Part shown: positions 47,856 through 61,100 of the stretch, one piece after another
Layout: the number at the start of each line of letters is the position of its first letter
Position numbering within the stretch: position 1 is the stretch's first letter
Assembly (NCBI GenBank): GCA_008692225.1
Contig: VICG01000011.1
Span: forward strand, 1,662,501 to 1,726,500
DNA from: Monilinia fructicola
Taxonomy: Eukaryota; Ascomycota; Leotiomycetes; Helotiales; Sclerotiniaceae
Reading direction: 5' to 3'
DNA length: 64,000 bases
Notes under the pieces: model-generated
Told to the model about the DNA's origin: nothing
What the model saw: only the letters and a program-made list of their open reading frames with translations
Database searches by the model: none
Made by a program: the position numbers and the translations under genes

Positions 47856-50110
47856 ATGTACACGGCCGTGACAAACGGGCTGGGAGGGGGTGTCAGTGAA
47901 GGTCCATTTCATCCCACAACTATCAATCCTCAAGCTCTCAACCAAGGTAAACTATCTTCTTCATTGGAGAATGTTCATGCGATTTGATGTCTACGTCGGA
48001 AAATCATGTTTCTTAATTATATTTATTCTCCTAAGTTCTTATCTGAAAGTGGTGGACTCTTGAACTGACTGAAGCCTGCGATGCGATAGGATCTCTCAAC
48101 CCCTCCCCAAGAATTCCACCAAATGAAAGTCCTAGAGGGATCAAGAGAAGTCGCTCTCCAGATACATATAGTGAGATTCCACAAGTTGGTAATCTGGCAG
48201 ATGATGGTATGTTATCAAGCATTATTCTCATGTCGACTTTCGCCTTGTTCCCTCCTGCGTATAAGGATATGTTACATGCGCATTTATCGGATCCTTCCAA
48301 GAAATATTACTGATGCTGATGGCTTATCCTAGGTGACTCAAAACCGCGTAAGAGAGGAAGGCCGATGAAGACAAAGGTTTCTGTCAATACATCAGAAAAT
48401 TCCCAACAAAGTCAAAATCGAGCACCTCATTCAACCTCCATCCAGGGTGGTCAACCGCAGACTCCTCAGTCGCAACATACAGTATTACCTCCTAGTCGTA
48501 CACCAGTCATGCATACTACTCAAACAGCTACCCCAAAACCAACTCCTAAGCCGTCGCTGAAAGCCTTACCAACGGTAAGAGATCATACAACAGATCAGTT
48601 GAGTGCAGAAGGAGACGAGTATATTCCCCGAGAATATGATGATCAGGGCGAGAAAAAGGTTACTGCCAATGGTCATTTGAATGATGGACGCGAATACAGA
48701 TGTCGAACGTTCTATGTACCAAATCGAGGAGACAAGTTATTCATGTTAGCAACAGAATGTGCCAGGGTACTAGGTTATCGCGACTCATATCTGCTTTTCA
48801 ACAAGAACAGATCTTTATATAAGATCATTGCAACTCAGGCGGAGAAGGAAGATTTGATTCATCAAGAAATTCTACCCTTTTCATACCGCTCTCGGCAAAT
48901 AGCAATCGTTACTGCAAAATCCATGTTCCGTCAATTTGGTAGCAGGGTCATTGTCAATGGACGACGTGTTAGAGATGATTATTGGGAAACAAAAGCACGT
49001 AAGCAAGGATTTACAGAGGATGATCTAGCTGGAGAGAAGAGACCGGGTGCAGCCAAGGCTAGAGATGCCGCCGCTGCTGCCGAGGCTTCGGCTGCTCTTG
49101 CCGTGACCCCCCATCATACCGACCTTTACACTAATGGCCCGGGGCACTATGTGTACCCGCAACACACGGTCCCATCTGGCATGATGGGCATACCTGGTTC
49201 CACCAATCCACTTCCCATGATCACTACCCTCGCGCCAGAACAAGCTGAAATGCGTTTGAAAGATTACAGCAATATTCAAAGGCCAAGACAGGAACTCACT
49301 GGAACCGCGTACCAAGATAGGACTCAACCTAGTTCCGGCACGGATCTTTCCAACCATGTCAACCAAGCTGTTGAATACAATAAGCAGATCAACCAGCAAC
49401 GGAGCCGAAGTCATGACTATCTAGAGCGACGATGGAGACAACCTCATGAAGTTGCTGGGGGTAACATGGTACAGCCGGTTGTTACCCACGATGGCATCCC
49501 ATCTACACAAGCTTTGCGCTCGCCTCGAGCCTCGCAAAGTATCGCACAACAGCCAATTTTGGCTCATCAAGGCCCGCAACATCTTTCATATTCACAGCCT
49601 GCTCACCAACCTGGTGTTGTTTCACAACCTCCAATCAGATCTATTTCGTCAAGACAGGAGCAGGTTCCTGGAAGATCCCCTAGCATTTCAATTGCGTCTA
49701 CTAGCAATATGAGCCAAGGCACAAACCCCTATCAATTTACATCTCAAAATCAGATGTGGCCATCTAGTCAACCACAGCAGTCTCCACAACAACATGCGTT
49801 TAATCCCAGCTATCCACCCCATCCTAGCCAGCAATCACCGCATATGCAACAATCCCCTCATCAACCTCCCCCACCGCAAATTCGCCAATCAGGAAGTAAT
49901 CCTCAAATCCAACCTTCATTACAATACCCTGGTATGCAAGGAATGGGTCAAAATTATCCAGCCCCTCGAAATGTCTATCAATCAGATTCAAGCAATCAAC
50001 AATTCATGCAACCTGCAACGTCTGGTCCTCAACCTGGCGCTCAGGGCTGGGCTCCACAACAGCCTGCGGGAACCAGCGCTTCTTGGGGTTGGACGGGCCA
50101 GTCTCAATGA
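47856..50110 (+). CDS. NPL6: RSC7/SWP82-type chromatin remodelling complex subunit
   Basis: Exons are 47856-47946, 48090-48206 and 48333-50110, giving 661 residues; splice sites are gtaaac...atag and gtatgt...ctag. The first two short exons encode a Pro/Gly/Ser-rich N terminus and RGIKRSRSPDTYSEIP. Exon 3 opens with an AT-hook-like PRKRGRPMK. The conserved RSC7/SWP82 core runs from about residue 185 to 305 with GREYRCRTFYVPNRGDKLF, LATECARVLGYRDSYLLF, SLYKIIATQAEKEDLI and IVNGRRVRDDYWE. The remainder is a long Gln/Pro/Ser-rich tail. Relatives are accessory subunits of the RSC and SWI/SNF nucleosome remodellers. The ATG at 47856 is chosen because it gives a good donor in frame; it could also be internal to a longer first exon. 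It follows 2.3 kb of simple sequence. Confidence 0.88.
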
Positions 50111-51929
50111 GAAAAGAGTGACCCCAGCAAAGCTTCCGGAGAGGATTACAACCCCCATCGAGGGGGGGCAGAAACGAACGTTGTAAAATTTACAAAGGTC
50201 ATGGCATCATGATATGTAATAGATGTCATGAAGTGTAGATGGAGCAGAAGAACGATGCGATATCCGGAGTCACTAGGACCAAAGCAATCGTCCAATACAT
50301 CCAATCGCTCATAATTTGTCCTCGCCAATGCATTGCATCTCAAATTGTTGCACAGCAATGGGAGGAGTCGGAATCACTTGATATATCTACATGCAATTCT
50401 CTGCAACAGTATGTTTAAATACTATGCTTTGAGGATGATTACTTCTTTGTATAGTTATGGCATGTTTCCTCTTCAAACGCTGATATTGTTTTTGCTTATA
50501 TTTCCGTTCGAGATACCTCTATAGTTCTAATACTTGTCTTTTGATTCTTTTCTCCTCTTTTCAGTTATACCTTTCTTCTCCTTCTACCTTAGCACTTAAT
50601 TTCTGGCCGGATACTTGTTGAAATTTAAGGTATCTTGGTGACTTCATTTTCATATTGCGTTTACATGTTTTCTTTGTTCTTTTTTATATTTCGCTTCGCA
50701 AATTCCATATAGGTGGATTCTTTTCATGGCAAGAGCATGCACGCATAGGCTTAGCTTTATTTAAATTTTGATTCATGAGCGAAGCATGCATTGATGGATT
50801 TTTCGCTTGGGATTCTTTAAGAGCTGGGATGACAGGGATGAATATGATATACATGTTTGCATTGTGTGCAAGGCTTTGGCACATGATGAATTCGGATGCA
50901 ATTGGGTTATACCCGTTATGTTATGGAAGTACATATTTGATGTATGGACGAATGATTGATTGTGTTGGCGGGACTTGGGGATGGAGTTTGGCATGGAATA
51001 CCTCTCTGTTCTTTATTTTGCACCGGTGCTCTTATCTTGGCTTAGCTTTCTTAGTAGGTATATCATTGCTGCTTTCTTCCTTGGTCTTTGAATTGAATCG
51101 TTTGTGTGGTGCGTTTTTATTGCATTATGGATGGTGGTTCATGTGTTTGTGCTGGGTTCGGGGGGGCAGAGGAGAGGGTTGGGCGTGTGCGGTTGAATGT
51201 GGGAGGATGGGTGGATGGATGGGAGATTGAACATGGGGATGGGGATGGGGATGGGGATGGATATAGGACTAGGTATATATATGCATGGATGGATGAATCA
51301 ATATATCGAGCTTCAAATACTTGAGTGGGTGAAATATCAGTAATATTTCTGTGGATTGTTTGTTTTGAGTGTATGTGTATGTGTATATGTCTATATCGAC
51401 TGCCGATTGCCGAGGAATCACTTTATGTTTCCCTTGTAGAGATGGACGGGTGGTGGGAATGAATGAGTGAGTGAGTGAGTGAGTGAGTGAGTGAGTGAGT
51501 GAGTGACTTCTTGGTTCTGCGTGACGATTCGTCTTGTTACATGGCACCCTCGCTACTGTAGAATCTTTTGATCAAGTGAGGGATTGAGTCTGGGACGAAA
51601 CGAGATGTGGGAAATGGGATATGGGAGGCGTCCAGTTTGTCCGTAGGCGAGCTGTGCAATTGTGTCATGGTGCGTAACTGCCACGGTGACGTCGGGGTTC
51701 TTTGGAGAGCATCACGGGGGTGCGTGGAGATCAGAGGTGGATGTTGTTGATTGGTGTTTTGGAGATTTTGTATCGCGGCTAGATCGGGATCGAGATAGCT
51801 GTAATTATGATTCATGTCTCCGGCTACCTCTACCCTTTGCGATATGCATCATTCCAATCCGGATGCCAGAGAGCCAACGGGCGCCAACATGGCAGTATCC
51901 CCACGCACGGTCCGGTGCACGTGCAAGGT
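50111..51929. other. Convergent 3' intergenic region with microsatellites
   Basis: The region lies between two gene ends. It holds GGGGAT hexamers at 51232-51260 and GAGT tetramers at 51465-51506. A 151-codon frame at 50775-51230 reads as hydrophobic, Trp- and Met-rich text typical of T/G-biased noncoding sequence and is not accepted as a gene. Confidence 0.55.
51465..51506 (+). repeat. Tetranucleotide (GAGT)n microsatellite
   Basis: About ten perfect units of gagt. Confidence 0.92.
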
Positions 51930-53199
51930 CTAGATGAGCGCGTTCGCAATCTCCAGCTCGACGCCCCCGTCTCGAGTCCCGACGACCGTCACGCTGGAGA
52001 GGTCTCGGACGACCCAGTCGGCGCCGGCGTCGACTACTTGCTCGATGGTGTGGCTGGTGACGACGGCGAGCACTTTGCAGTTTGCGGCCTTTCCTGCGCG
52101 GATCCCCGCGGGGCTGTCTTCTAGGACGAGGATGCTGTTGGGTGGGGCGTGAGAGAGGGAGAGCTTGGATTTGCCGAGGTTGTAGCAGGCTGTGGAGGAG
52201 GGGCGGGAGACGGGTTAGGAGTTGGGTTTTGGGGGGTGGGGGGTGGGTGGGGAACGGGGGGTTACGTACCTGGATCGGGTTTGCCGTTGGGGACGTCCTC
52301 GGCGACGACGAGGTGCTCGGGGCTGGGGAGTTTGAGGACGCGGAGCCAGCCGGTTACGAGGGGGGAGGTGCCGGATGTTACGATGGCCCAGGGGTGGGCG
52401 CCGCGGTTTAGCGAGTCGAGGAGAGGGCGTGCGCCGGGGATTTCAACGGCGTCGTCGCCGTATTTTTCGGGGATCAATCCTTCGGCGTGTTTGATGTCTG
52501 GGGTGGGAGGTTAGGGGGTTGGTTGATTGAGGGGAGGGGGTGCTGCTTGGTTTTGAGGGTTGGTGGTGGGGGTAAGGAAAGGAAAAAGTCTAGCTTCTTG
52601 ATATGGTCAAATGTGATCTTAGGTGCAGTGTGAATTCCACTTGGATTTCAAGCTGGAGTTCATCGATTATTTTTTTCATTGCATGAAACGAAATTCGAGA
52701 TTCTCAGTCTTTGAATTGCTTTTCTTTTCTTTTCCCCTTCACCGTCTCGCCAAGGAGTAGACAGTACTAGGTAGCCAGGTAGAAAAGTTCATGCTTGGTT
52801 GAGTGAGGATGAATGGAATGGAATGAAATGAAATGAAACGAAATGAATTCAGCGAAGGAATGATTGATTTGAAGTTTGAAATGGGGAATAGCCATAAATT
52901 TGATCTTACACTCCCAATTTGCTTTCTCTGGGGCAATAATCTTCAAGACATCCATACTTCTTCTTCCATGGCTTGTCTCCAAAATGACATTAGGATCTAC
53001 TCCTATTTCATCTCCCAATCTAAAGTTTTTGGTTATTCAGAGGTCCCCATCTTCATTTTTGATAAGAGTGACCTTACTGATTCCAATGCTTCACGATAGC
53101 ATTAGTGCTATCAATGATAGTACCGTCCATATCGAAAAGCAGCCCCTTGAAGACAACCTTTTGAGGCGGAGCAGAAAAGTCTCTCGAAACCGAACCCAT
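51930..53199 (-). CDS. HAD-family glycerol-phosphatase-like enzyme (GPP1/GPP2, DOG type)
   Basis: Minus-strand exons are 53199-53078, 53019-52910, 52497-52270 and 52189-51930, giving 239 residues. Introns: gtaagg...ttag, gtaaga...ccag (412 bases), gtacgt...acag. The HAD nucleophile motif is FDMDGTIID (Asp at residue 23), then ATSHGRR-like ETSHGRRSMDVL, DAVEIPGARPLL, motif II VTSGTSP, AEDVPNGKPDP and motif III/IV VLEDSPAGIRAGKAA. This matches yeast Gpp1/Gpp2, which make glycerol from glycerol phosphate under osmotic or anaerobic stress. The related 2-deoxyglucose-6-phosphatases share the motifs, so the substrate is not certain. Exons 3 and 4 are markedly GC-rich while exons 1 and 2 are AT-rich, a sharp contrast inside one gene. 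The donor of intron 2 was chosen to restore the conserved NWEY. Confidence 0.88.
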
Positions 53200-53864
53200 A
53201 ATTTCTACTATTTGAAAAAAGAATTGGATAGATTGAAACGAATAGATTTCTGGGATCAAAACCCAAGTTACCAAAATGAAAATGGTGGGGTGGTCGTTGA
53301 GATATGTAAAAATTGGCGAGAGGGACCCTTTGACCAGTCTCAGGAACGTTGGGGAAGCTGAAATTCTCCTCCTCAAATGCGATATGCAACAAAACTTTTT
53401 CCTTTTTTTTCCCTTTTGATAGATTCAGACCTCCTGAATGTTAAAGTCTCTCCCTGCTGGGTTTCTCTTGAATCTTTGCTCCAGTAAAAAGGGAAAATGG
53501 TAAAAATGAAGAATCAATGGAAGGACCGTCTTGAGATGTTTTGGTTCTGACAGTAACTATATGACTCTAGATCTCCAAGTTGACGTGGGCAGGGGAGCAC
53601 AAGCAAATAATAAGTAGAAGCGTCTACGAGTGGCTCGTCCCTGTCGAAAGCGGGCGGAATCATGTGATGAGGAGTTTTGTCGGAGATACGTGATTTGGAT
53701 TAGCTCGAGCACGCTAGATTCCAATGGGGCTTAGCGTTGATGGATTAGAAAATAATTTTTGAACGATAAGGATTTGGAAAATCTAAAAATTCCATATCGA
53801 AAAGAACTTCATATCGATATCAACAGCATCCCTTCGATTGAGAATTCCCCTCACAGTCCCCAAG
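53200..53864. promoter_or_regulatory. Divergent promoter region of the HAD gene and NUG1
   Basis: These 665 bases separate the two starts. A T-rich run lies at 53395-53418. No factor site was recognised and no further gene is seen. Confidence 0.5.
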
Positions 53865-55518
53865 ATGCCTAAAGTTGGAAGTAAGTACATGATGGGTTCG
53901 ATTCAGATGCATATGACAACTAATTGATTTCACAATCATAGAGCCAAAGAGTAAACGTGTTCCAGTGCGTCTCCGTCACAAAATTGAAAAGGCATCAGCG
54001 GCAAAGCAGAAGAAAGCTCGCAAGGAAGGAAAGAAAAACCCCGAATGGCGATCGCGATTAAAGAAGGATCCTGGAATTCCAAACTTGTTCCCATATAAAG
54101 ATAAGATCTTGGCAGAGATTGAGGAAGGAAGAAGGAGAAAGACGGAAGAGGCTGCAAAGCGACGCGCTGATGCGAAGGCTACCAAGACTGGAGAACAGGT
54201 GGAGAGAGAGGTAGAGGCGAGAATGGAGGGTGTTGATGCGGACGATATTGATCTTATGGATGAGGATGAGGATATGGATGAGGATGTTGATGAATCCAAT
54301 CCTATGGCAGCTTTACTTGCCAGTGCTAAAGCCGCAGCAGCGCAATATGAGGATGATCTTGTTAGTGGAGATGAGATGGACGAAGATGAGGATTCTGAAT
54401 CGGAAGACGATGATGCATTCGATGGTGTTAAGCTCTCAGGATTGCCTACGCGAAAAGATGGATCGAGAAAAGCTTTCGACAAGGTTTTCAAACAAGTTGT
54501 TGATCAGGCAGATGTCGTTTTATATGTTCTCGATGCTCGCGATCCCGAAGGTACTCGATCAAAAGAAGTCGAGCGTATGGTGATGGCTGCTGCAAGTGGT
54601 GGAAAGAGATTGATTCTTATTCTCAACAAAATCGATCTAATTCCTCCTCCGGTTCTTAAAGCATGGCTCATTCACCTCCGAAGATATTTCCCCACTTTAC
54701 CCTTACGAGCTTCTGGTCCAGCTGCGAACGCACATACTTTTAATCATAGTCAATTGACTGTGAAGAGTACCTCGCAAACACTTTTCAAGGCTTTGAAATC
54801 ATTTGCTGCAGCGAAACAACTTAAGCGTTCTGTCTCTGTGGGTGTTATCGGATATCCTAACGTCGGAAAATCTTCTGTTATCAATGCTCTCACATCCCGT
54901 CTTGGTGGTGCTGGTGCAGCATGCCCAGTTGGTGCAGAAGCTGGTGTCACAACATCTCTCCGATCAGTCAAGATCGATAGTAAATTGACGTTGCTCGATT
55001 CTCCTGGTATTGTCTTCCCAACCGCAGGTGATTCATCCAAGGCCTCAAAAATTGAAGAACAAGCTAGACTCGTTCTCTTAAACGCCATTCCCCCCAAGCA
55101 GATCGAGGACCCTGTGCCAGCAGTTACTTTGCTATTAAAGAGATTGAGCGCTTCTCAAGACATGCTCAATAAACTTATGGATGTTTATGGATTACCACCA
55201 TTGGTTTCCGTGAATGGCGACTCGACATCGGATTTCTTGATCCAAGTTGCGAGAAAGAGAGGAAGACTCGGGAAGGGAGGTGTACCAAACATCAGCAGTG
55301 CTGCTACGACAGTTATCACAGATTGGAGAGATGGCAGAATCCAAGGATGGATGGATGCTCCTGTTTTGGCCATTGCTCCAGAAAAGATTGCCGGTGCTCC
55401 TGTGGGAGAGGATGTTAAGGGTGATCAAAAGGAGATAGTTAAGGAATGGGCTGAAGAGTTTAAGTTGGAGGGATTATGGGGAGATAGTTCTTCAAAGGAT
55501 GAGGTTATGGAGGAATAG
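53865..55518 (+). CDS. NUG1: NUG1/GNL3-type nucleolar GTPase in 60S ribosome biogenesis
   Basis: A 16-base first exon (53865-53880, encoding MPKVG plus one base) joins exon 2 (53942-55518) across a 61-base intron (gtaagt...atag), giving 530 residues; Nug1 of yeast has 520. The N terminus is basic (KPKSKRVPVRLRHKIEKA), followed by a coiled, charged part and a long acidic stretch (residues about 105-165). The circularly permuted GTPase order is clear: G4 NKIDL at about 234, G1 GYPNVGKSS at about 309, a G2-like TT near 343 and G3 DSPG at about 358. The protein acts in nucleolar and nuclear maturation and export of pre-60S particles. The tiny first exon is supported by the conserved MPK start and a clean donor. 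Confidence 0.94.
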
Positions 55519-57560
55519 ATTCACTGCGAGGAAACACCAAGGAATATCTTTGTGGATGATCGTCAGTATGGTGTTTGGCGTAATGGCTGGGGTTAAAAGT
55601 TGGCCAGGTCAGTTTCTTGTAGGAAGGAATTTACAAAGAATAATCATCAATCCGACGAGTGGGCACTTCCAGTTATGATATTTTTGCCGTATTGGTAAGG
55701 TGCTGATCTTTTTTTTTCGAGTGCTGTCTATGTAAGGTGTCAGTAGGAGGGTGCTCGCAATCACAATACCCCAAACAATACGTAGTCCTTAGACAGCGAA
55801 AACAGAAGTCAAGAAGCTGTTAGTAGCTAAGGTACCATTCACATATCCTACGTATAATCACAACGCCAGCAAATTTCTCTTCCCAAGATGCTTTCTCTTC
55901 CAGTCTGCGGAAAATGAATCCAAAGTAATTTGGAATCTCGTGAGGGTGGTAGAGAAACTATGGCAACAGAAACGGCAGTTTTGAATCTATATATGCGAGA
56001 ATCTTTCTCCAAGACAATCGTAGTCGCGGCCAACTGCAAAACCAATTCCTCGAGACTCGGCAAGGTCAGTTTCGCAATAATGCTCCTGTAGTTACACAGC
56101 TTGGTCCACCTCTCACATGATAGCGTTGAGTTTGATGACTTTCTCTCAATTGACGCATCAAAGGTGGTCTGGTCTCTTCCGGCGCAAGTCAAAACGCTGT
56201 GACTCCATCCGTTTCTCGCTCGTGTGTGCCACGCTTGGGATCGAAATGCGGCAATTGCTGGCCCGGATAGAAACGGCTGCATGCATTGGCTTACGATCAT
56301 CGCGAGGTGATTGAGCACCAAGACGTTTCTCGGTTCGAAAGGCTGTGAGTTGGATCAAGATCGTTTTTGTTTTCTTTTGAACCAGGAGGCCGCATAGTTT
56401 GCTACCCCAGGTGCAGTTCCGGTAGGTATGGATAGGCATGGCGCGAACTATCGCCCCTTCTTTGGGAATGGTTCTGGTCGGGATGAAGGTGGAAGGCGGT
56501 ACATGCAGAGGCTCTCCTCTAACACCATTTGGATAGGGCAATCTTTGCACCGAAATTACGATGACCGTGTCGTGGTAGGAGGAAATATTTGGGTGTTCAG
56601 CAGACGGGCTATTTAAGATGTCCTGAGGTTTAGCAAGATGATAGTGCGCCACTCAATCATGTTGCATTCTGCTCGGAGCCTATTCAGGTTTGTGGGCATG
56701 TGCACCAATCATTTACAACTTCAAAGCTACCAGCAATGATGGGAGCGTGGAACGATGCTTCGATCCTGTCACCAGACATTCTTTTTTTTTTCTCATTTGC
56801 TCTGCATGGTGGTGGGCTATCTACACCTGAGAACATGGTATGCCTTGACACAGGCGATGTGAAAGCACGCCGCTCCGCCCCTTGCTTCAAGAGCCTGGCT
56901 ATCTTGGTTACCGAAACTTTCTTGTCTCTTTCTCGCTCTCCAGCTGTGCCGAGATGGGTGAAGTTCAACCCGCTTGACTGGCGTGGGGTTGGCTTCCGGC
57001 TCATAAGCCCACGCCCATCTGCGAGGTATACTTATAATATTAACGACGCCTTTCCGTGGCCCTTTGACATGAGCCTCAAGCTTTCAAATCGACGAATCTC
57101 CATGACATTGAGTCAAAGGCTCTTTTGTTCCCGCAAAGCTTTCTCGGTCAAAGGTATTAGTGTGTTCTTTCCCCTTCTCGATTTCCATGATCTTTGAGCC
57201 TACGTGATGGTACTTTTCTGGAAATGCTTGACATAACAGGCGTCTAAATCCAAATTGACCGTGGGTCTTTGTCACGAGATAGGAGCTTGCAGTGGAAGTC
57301 CTCTTACGCAGATCCTCCAACGTATTTCCACTATTGAATGTTATCTATCCAGGAGTGCTGGGTATGCATTTGGGTCCCTCTCGAACCGACCTGTCCTGGT
57401 TGCACTTTTCTTGACCTCTAGTGTGCAAGTCAACAGTGTGCACATGGGATTGAAACATACGCGTAATCTTAAGTAGGGACAGCAGGAACCTGTAAAATCT
57501 GTATTGGTACGATGGGCCATGATGATGATTGCAGAAGTAGCTCGAGCTGAGCCTATAATA
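55519..57560. other. Gene desert, overlapping frames without family match
   Basis: Frames at 55848-56652 (minus) and 56684-57476 (both strands) are up to 165 codons but overlap one another in different frames and show no motif. I see nothing that decides a gene here. Confidence 0.45.
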
Positions 57561-57571
57561 GCAGCATAATC

Positions 57572-57949
57572 ATGAACTTTTTTATTTTTTATTTTATTTT
57601 ATTTTATTTTATTTTATTTTATTTTATTTTATTTATTTTATTTTATTTTATTTTATTTTTTTTATTTTATTTTATTTATTTTATTTTATTTATTTTATTT
57701 TTTTATTTTATTTTATTTTATTTTATTTATTTTATTTTATTTTATTTTATTTTATTTTATTTTATTTTATTTTATTTTATTTTATTTTATTTTATTTATT
57801 TTATTTTATTTTATTTTATTTTATTTTATTTTATTTTATTTTATTTTATTTTATTTTATTTTATTTTATTTTATTTTATTTTATTTTATTTTATTTTATT
57901 TTATTTTATTTTATTTTATTTTATTTTATTTTATTTTATTTTATTTTAG
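57572..57949 (+). repeat. Pentanucleotide (TTTTA)n array, about 380 bases
   Basis: An almost uninterrupted array of attttatttta units, roughly 75 copies. Shortened (ttta) or lengthened T runs occur in the first half, near 57631, 57656, 57676, 57689, 57701 and 57728, plus one near 57795. The last 150 bases are perfect. It reads as an artificial FILFYFILFY protein and is noncoding. Confidence 0.97.
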
Positions 57950-60900
57950 CCCAGATCCTTAGTAGTACAATGATCACAGCGAGTGGAAGAAAAACATAAG
58001 AGGTCATAAGATTTGCGATTTCCCCATCTTTAGATTGAACGTACTGTGGTATAGTAAGTGACGCGTTGACTAATGATAATGGTCAAGAATAACTGTAATT
58101 ACTGTCGCGAATCATGAATAGATGGAGGCCATTTTGAAGGCGAGAAAACTGGTACTTGAAAAGTCAAAGAATAGGCAAAGAGGTACATTGCCTGCTACAC
58201 GTCGTAGAGAAGTTCTGTTGCGAAGATCTGGAGGCTTGAGCTGAGAAACCATTCTTTTATGTCTACAATGATATTGAAGGATATGAGCAATATAGATATG
58301 CAGCGCCAAATCGAAAAGATATGTGATATTTTTTAAATACAAGAAGAGATTTCTTTATTTCCCTCCAACCAAACCATCTTGGGCATTTCGAAAATTCTTT
58401 GATGCAGACGATTAAGAAAACACCATCTGCAACCCAACTCAGCATAGTAAACAATTGCCAGTACTTCCATCTTTGTGGACTGATGTTTTGTTAGCATGCG
58501 CGGTAATCACACTTGCCAGCCACACTTGACTTGTTCAGCGTTCCGCAAAGAAACTGATATGGTTACACACATCAAAGTTGCATTCAAAAAGCCGTTTCAT
58601 CGGGGCCCGGTTTATATTCTGATGGAGGTGACATTCCGTGGCGATGCTACTTGGTACGGGATTCTTCACGACACAAATATTGCGCCGGATAAATGCAATT
58701 ACTTCCGAGCCGGGGAAGACTCCGCTGTGGGTAACATCAACGCCAGACCCACCCACCTCAAGATGTCAGGAGTTACATCCGAGTGGGAACCGGTCCCGTT
58801 TGTTGTAACTGTTTTTCAAGGTCTAACCCATGCTGTATGCATTGAATCAATAAAGTACCTTATAAAGTACTTTCAAACTGTAAGTTGGGCGACATCTGCA
58901 AGTATCTGCAAGTATGTAGGCAATCTTTCCAATCCGCATGGAAACACCGATTCAGTTGTTGGCTGAATTTCGGAGCAGATTTTCTTGGTGGACTGAAATT
59001 TACTCCACTCATAACCGAGTCACACTCTGCTACTATTGACTTTGCCAGCTTTACTTGTCTTGGGTAAATTGATATCTAATCATATAAACATGTGCTTTTT
59101 GACCTTTGGATTTCCCAGTATACCATTTTTCAATTCATATCAAGAACGTGATAGAAATCGGCAATACGTGCCGTAACGTCTTCTATTATCAGGCGGGGGT
59201 CCACACCCTCCACTGACGAGATATGGTCTATATCCCATGATACTCTCTCATTTGGAAGTACAGAGCACATTGAAATTCCTGCGTGGTCTCTTTAACCAAT
59301 ATCTGCAGTTCCAACCACCATGGAGATTTCAGATGCACTTTAACCATTGCATATTGCAGCCCTCCACGGTTTTGTAGCTCTGCGTTAAGCTTTCCGGATT
59401 ATCATATTGTAAAGAAGTGAAGGTAGGTAGGTAGAGAAATGAAATAGCCTTCGTAAATAGCGCGTAGGCAAATGTAGAGCTGTTTGTGTAGAAGGTAAAT
59501 AGATATCATGATAAGTGAAGAAAAATATATAAGCATAAGAATGGTATTTGATGGTTCAAAGTGTAAGATAGAGATAAGTTGTCATTTTGAGCTATCAAAT
59601 GATAGAGTATTAATACTTTACGATAAGTTATGTGATCATGAATGCATGTGGTTTTCCCACAATATAATCCTACGATGATTTCTTAAAGGGATCTTGACAT
59701 CTATAATGAGTCTCCGGAGGGCGGCATTCGGTTATACTACGTACATTCTTTCAAAAAAGCATAAGGGTTAGCGACTGCTGTGACCTTACCTAAGATGGCG
59801 TCATGGATTCCCAGAGCTACAATCAACTCCTTACCAACTGCATCCAATACATTACAGTCCTCCGTGGGCATTTTACATAGAAATAGCTGATTTGGAGGAT
59901 TAATTAGTATCAAGATATGCAGATATTGCCTCCTCGATAATGAGCATTCCTATGTTCGTATTCCTTCTGCGAAGACTCTTGCTATTGTTCAATTTAGAGC
60001 TTGCCCCATTAAAACCCTTAAAAGCCTTTCTTCTTCCCTTTTCCAGACTTTAGATATTCTGGATTTCGATACCATCAATTATCTAACACAGCCAAACAGT
60101 TTTGCTTCTAAATGCACTTGCTACATCCAATCTACTTGAAGCTCTAGGTTGCAATAAGAACTCACAATTTTCTGGACATGGAAAGCTTTGATCTCCAACA
60201 TCCGCACCAGTAAAGGAGTAGCAAGCCCTGCCAATGACTTCATTGCCGATCGATGCCTTTTATGAATTCATATCATCTGTTTGACTGGGCACCGATGAAT
60301 TCTCACAGGTGATGATATCTCGCAGACTTTTGCTGATACCCTGGGGTTTTACTCTCAATATCTATATGGGTTGATAATGATGGAGATGGTATTGGTAACA
60401 GACCGTGAAAGAATGATAGAGCTTCATCTCGGAATATGGCCCTTTGAATATTTCGGTGTTCTTGCCAAGCTTGTCTGAATATCAAACTGATATTACAGGT
60501 TCTTACTCGCACCAGGAATTCAAAAGGGCCATGACTTCCGATGGGCGAGTGGTAATGATTGCACGCATTGATATTGGGGGAAGGCGCCCATCGTGTCATC
60601 CAACGGCGCGTCATCAATTCTGACGGCCGCGTCAGGATACTAATCAACCGCATGGATCACAGACCGGACATGAGAGGAGAGGACTACATCTGAAGATAGG
60701 ATCCAGCTCTCCATCCTGCTTTAGGTCTAAATCACTAGATATAGCCACTCTTTACCCTCAGCTTGGATTGGCAATCTGGGAACCATGTGGTGATTTTTTG
60801 ACATTGGCTGCCGACACAAATGGCATACTAGTTCTCCCCGTAGATGTTCAGATAGTATCGTAAACGCCAATTTCGATGATGCCTAGACTTTAGCCATTAT

Positions 60901-61100
60901 ACCTCTCTATCAATTACACGGCGGTGCGGCGGTGTAGTGTAGAAGAAATGAAGCCTCAGTAGATGTTCATCACGTGGTGATAATCCTGATCCGAGGTTCC
61001 GCACAATCCCGGTGCTTAGCCGTTGGCATTATTTCATGCCATATCAAATATATTGGATTCCAATCTCATCACAACAGCAACCACGTTGACACCAAACACA
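57950..61100. other. Gene desert upstream of PER1
   Basis: A 157-codon plus-strand frame at 58496-58966 is the longest; its text (MEVTFRGDATWYGILHD) resembles no family I know and it has no clear partner exons. 59400-59640 is AT-rich. A minus-strand frame at 60303-60653 is also unrecognised. No RNA gene was found. Confidence 0.4.

Noticed and set aside
48031..48300. 89-codon minus-strand frame
   Set aside because: Overlaps exon 2 and introns of the RSC7-like gene on the plus strand, which has proper splice phases.
50775..51230. 151-codon hydrophobic plus-strand frame
   Set aside because: Met/Trp/Gly-rich text from T/G-biased sequence, no family pattern, lies in a 3' intergenic region.
56320..56350. 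tRNA T-loop-like word ggttcgaaa
   Set aside because: No matching acceptor, D or anticodon stems could be drawn around it.
57572..57949. 125-codon Phe/Ile/Leu/Tyr frame
   Set aside because: Translation of the TTTTA array in its open frame.
58496..58966. 157-codon plus-strand frame as a gene
   Set aside because: No recognisable domain, no partner exons and no codon pattern that I can judge by eye; left as unassigned.
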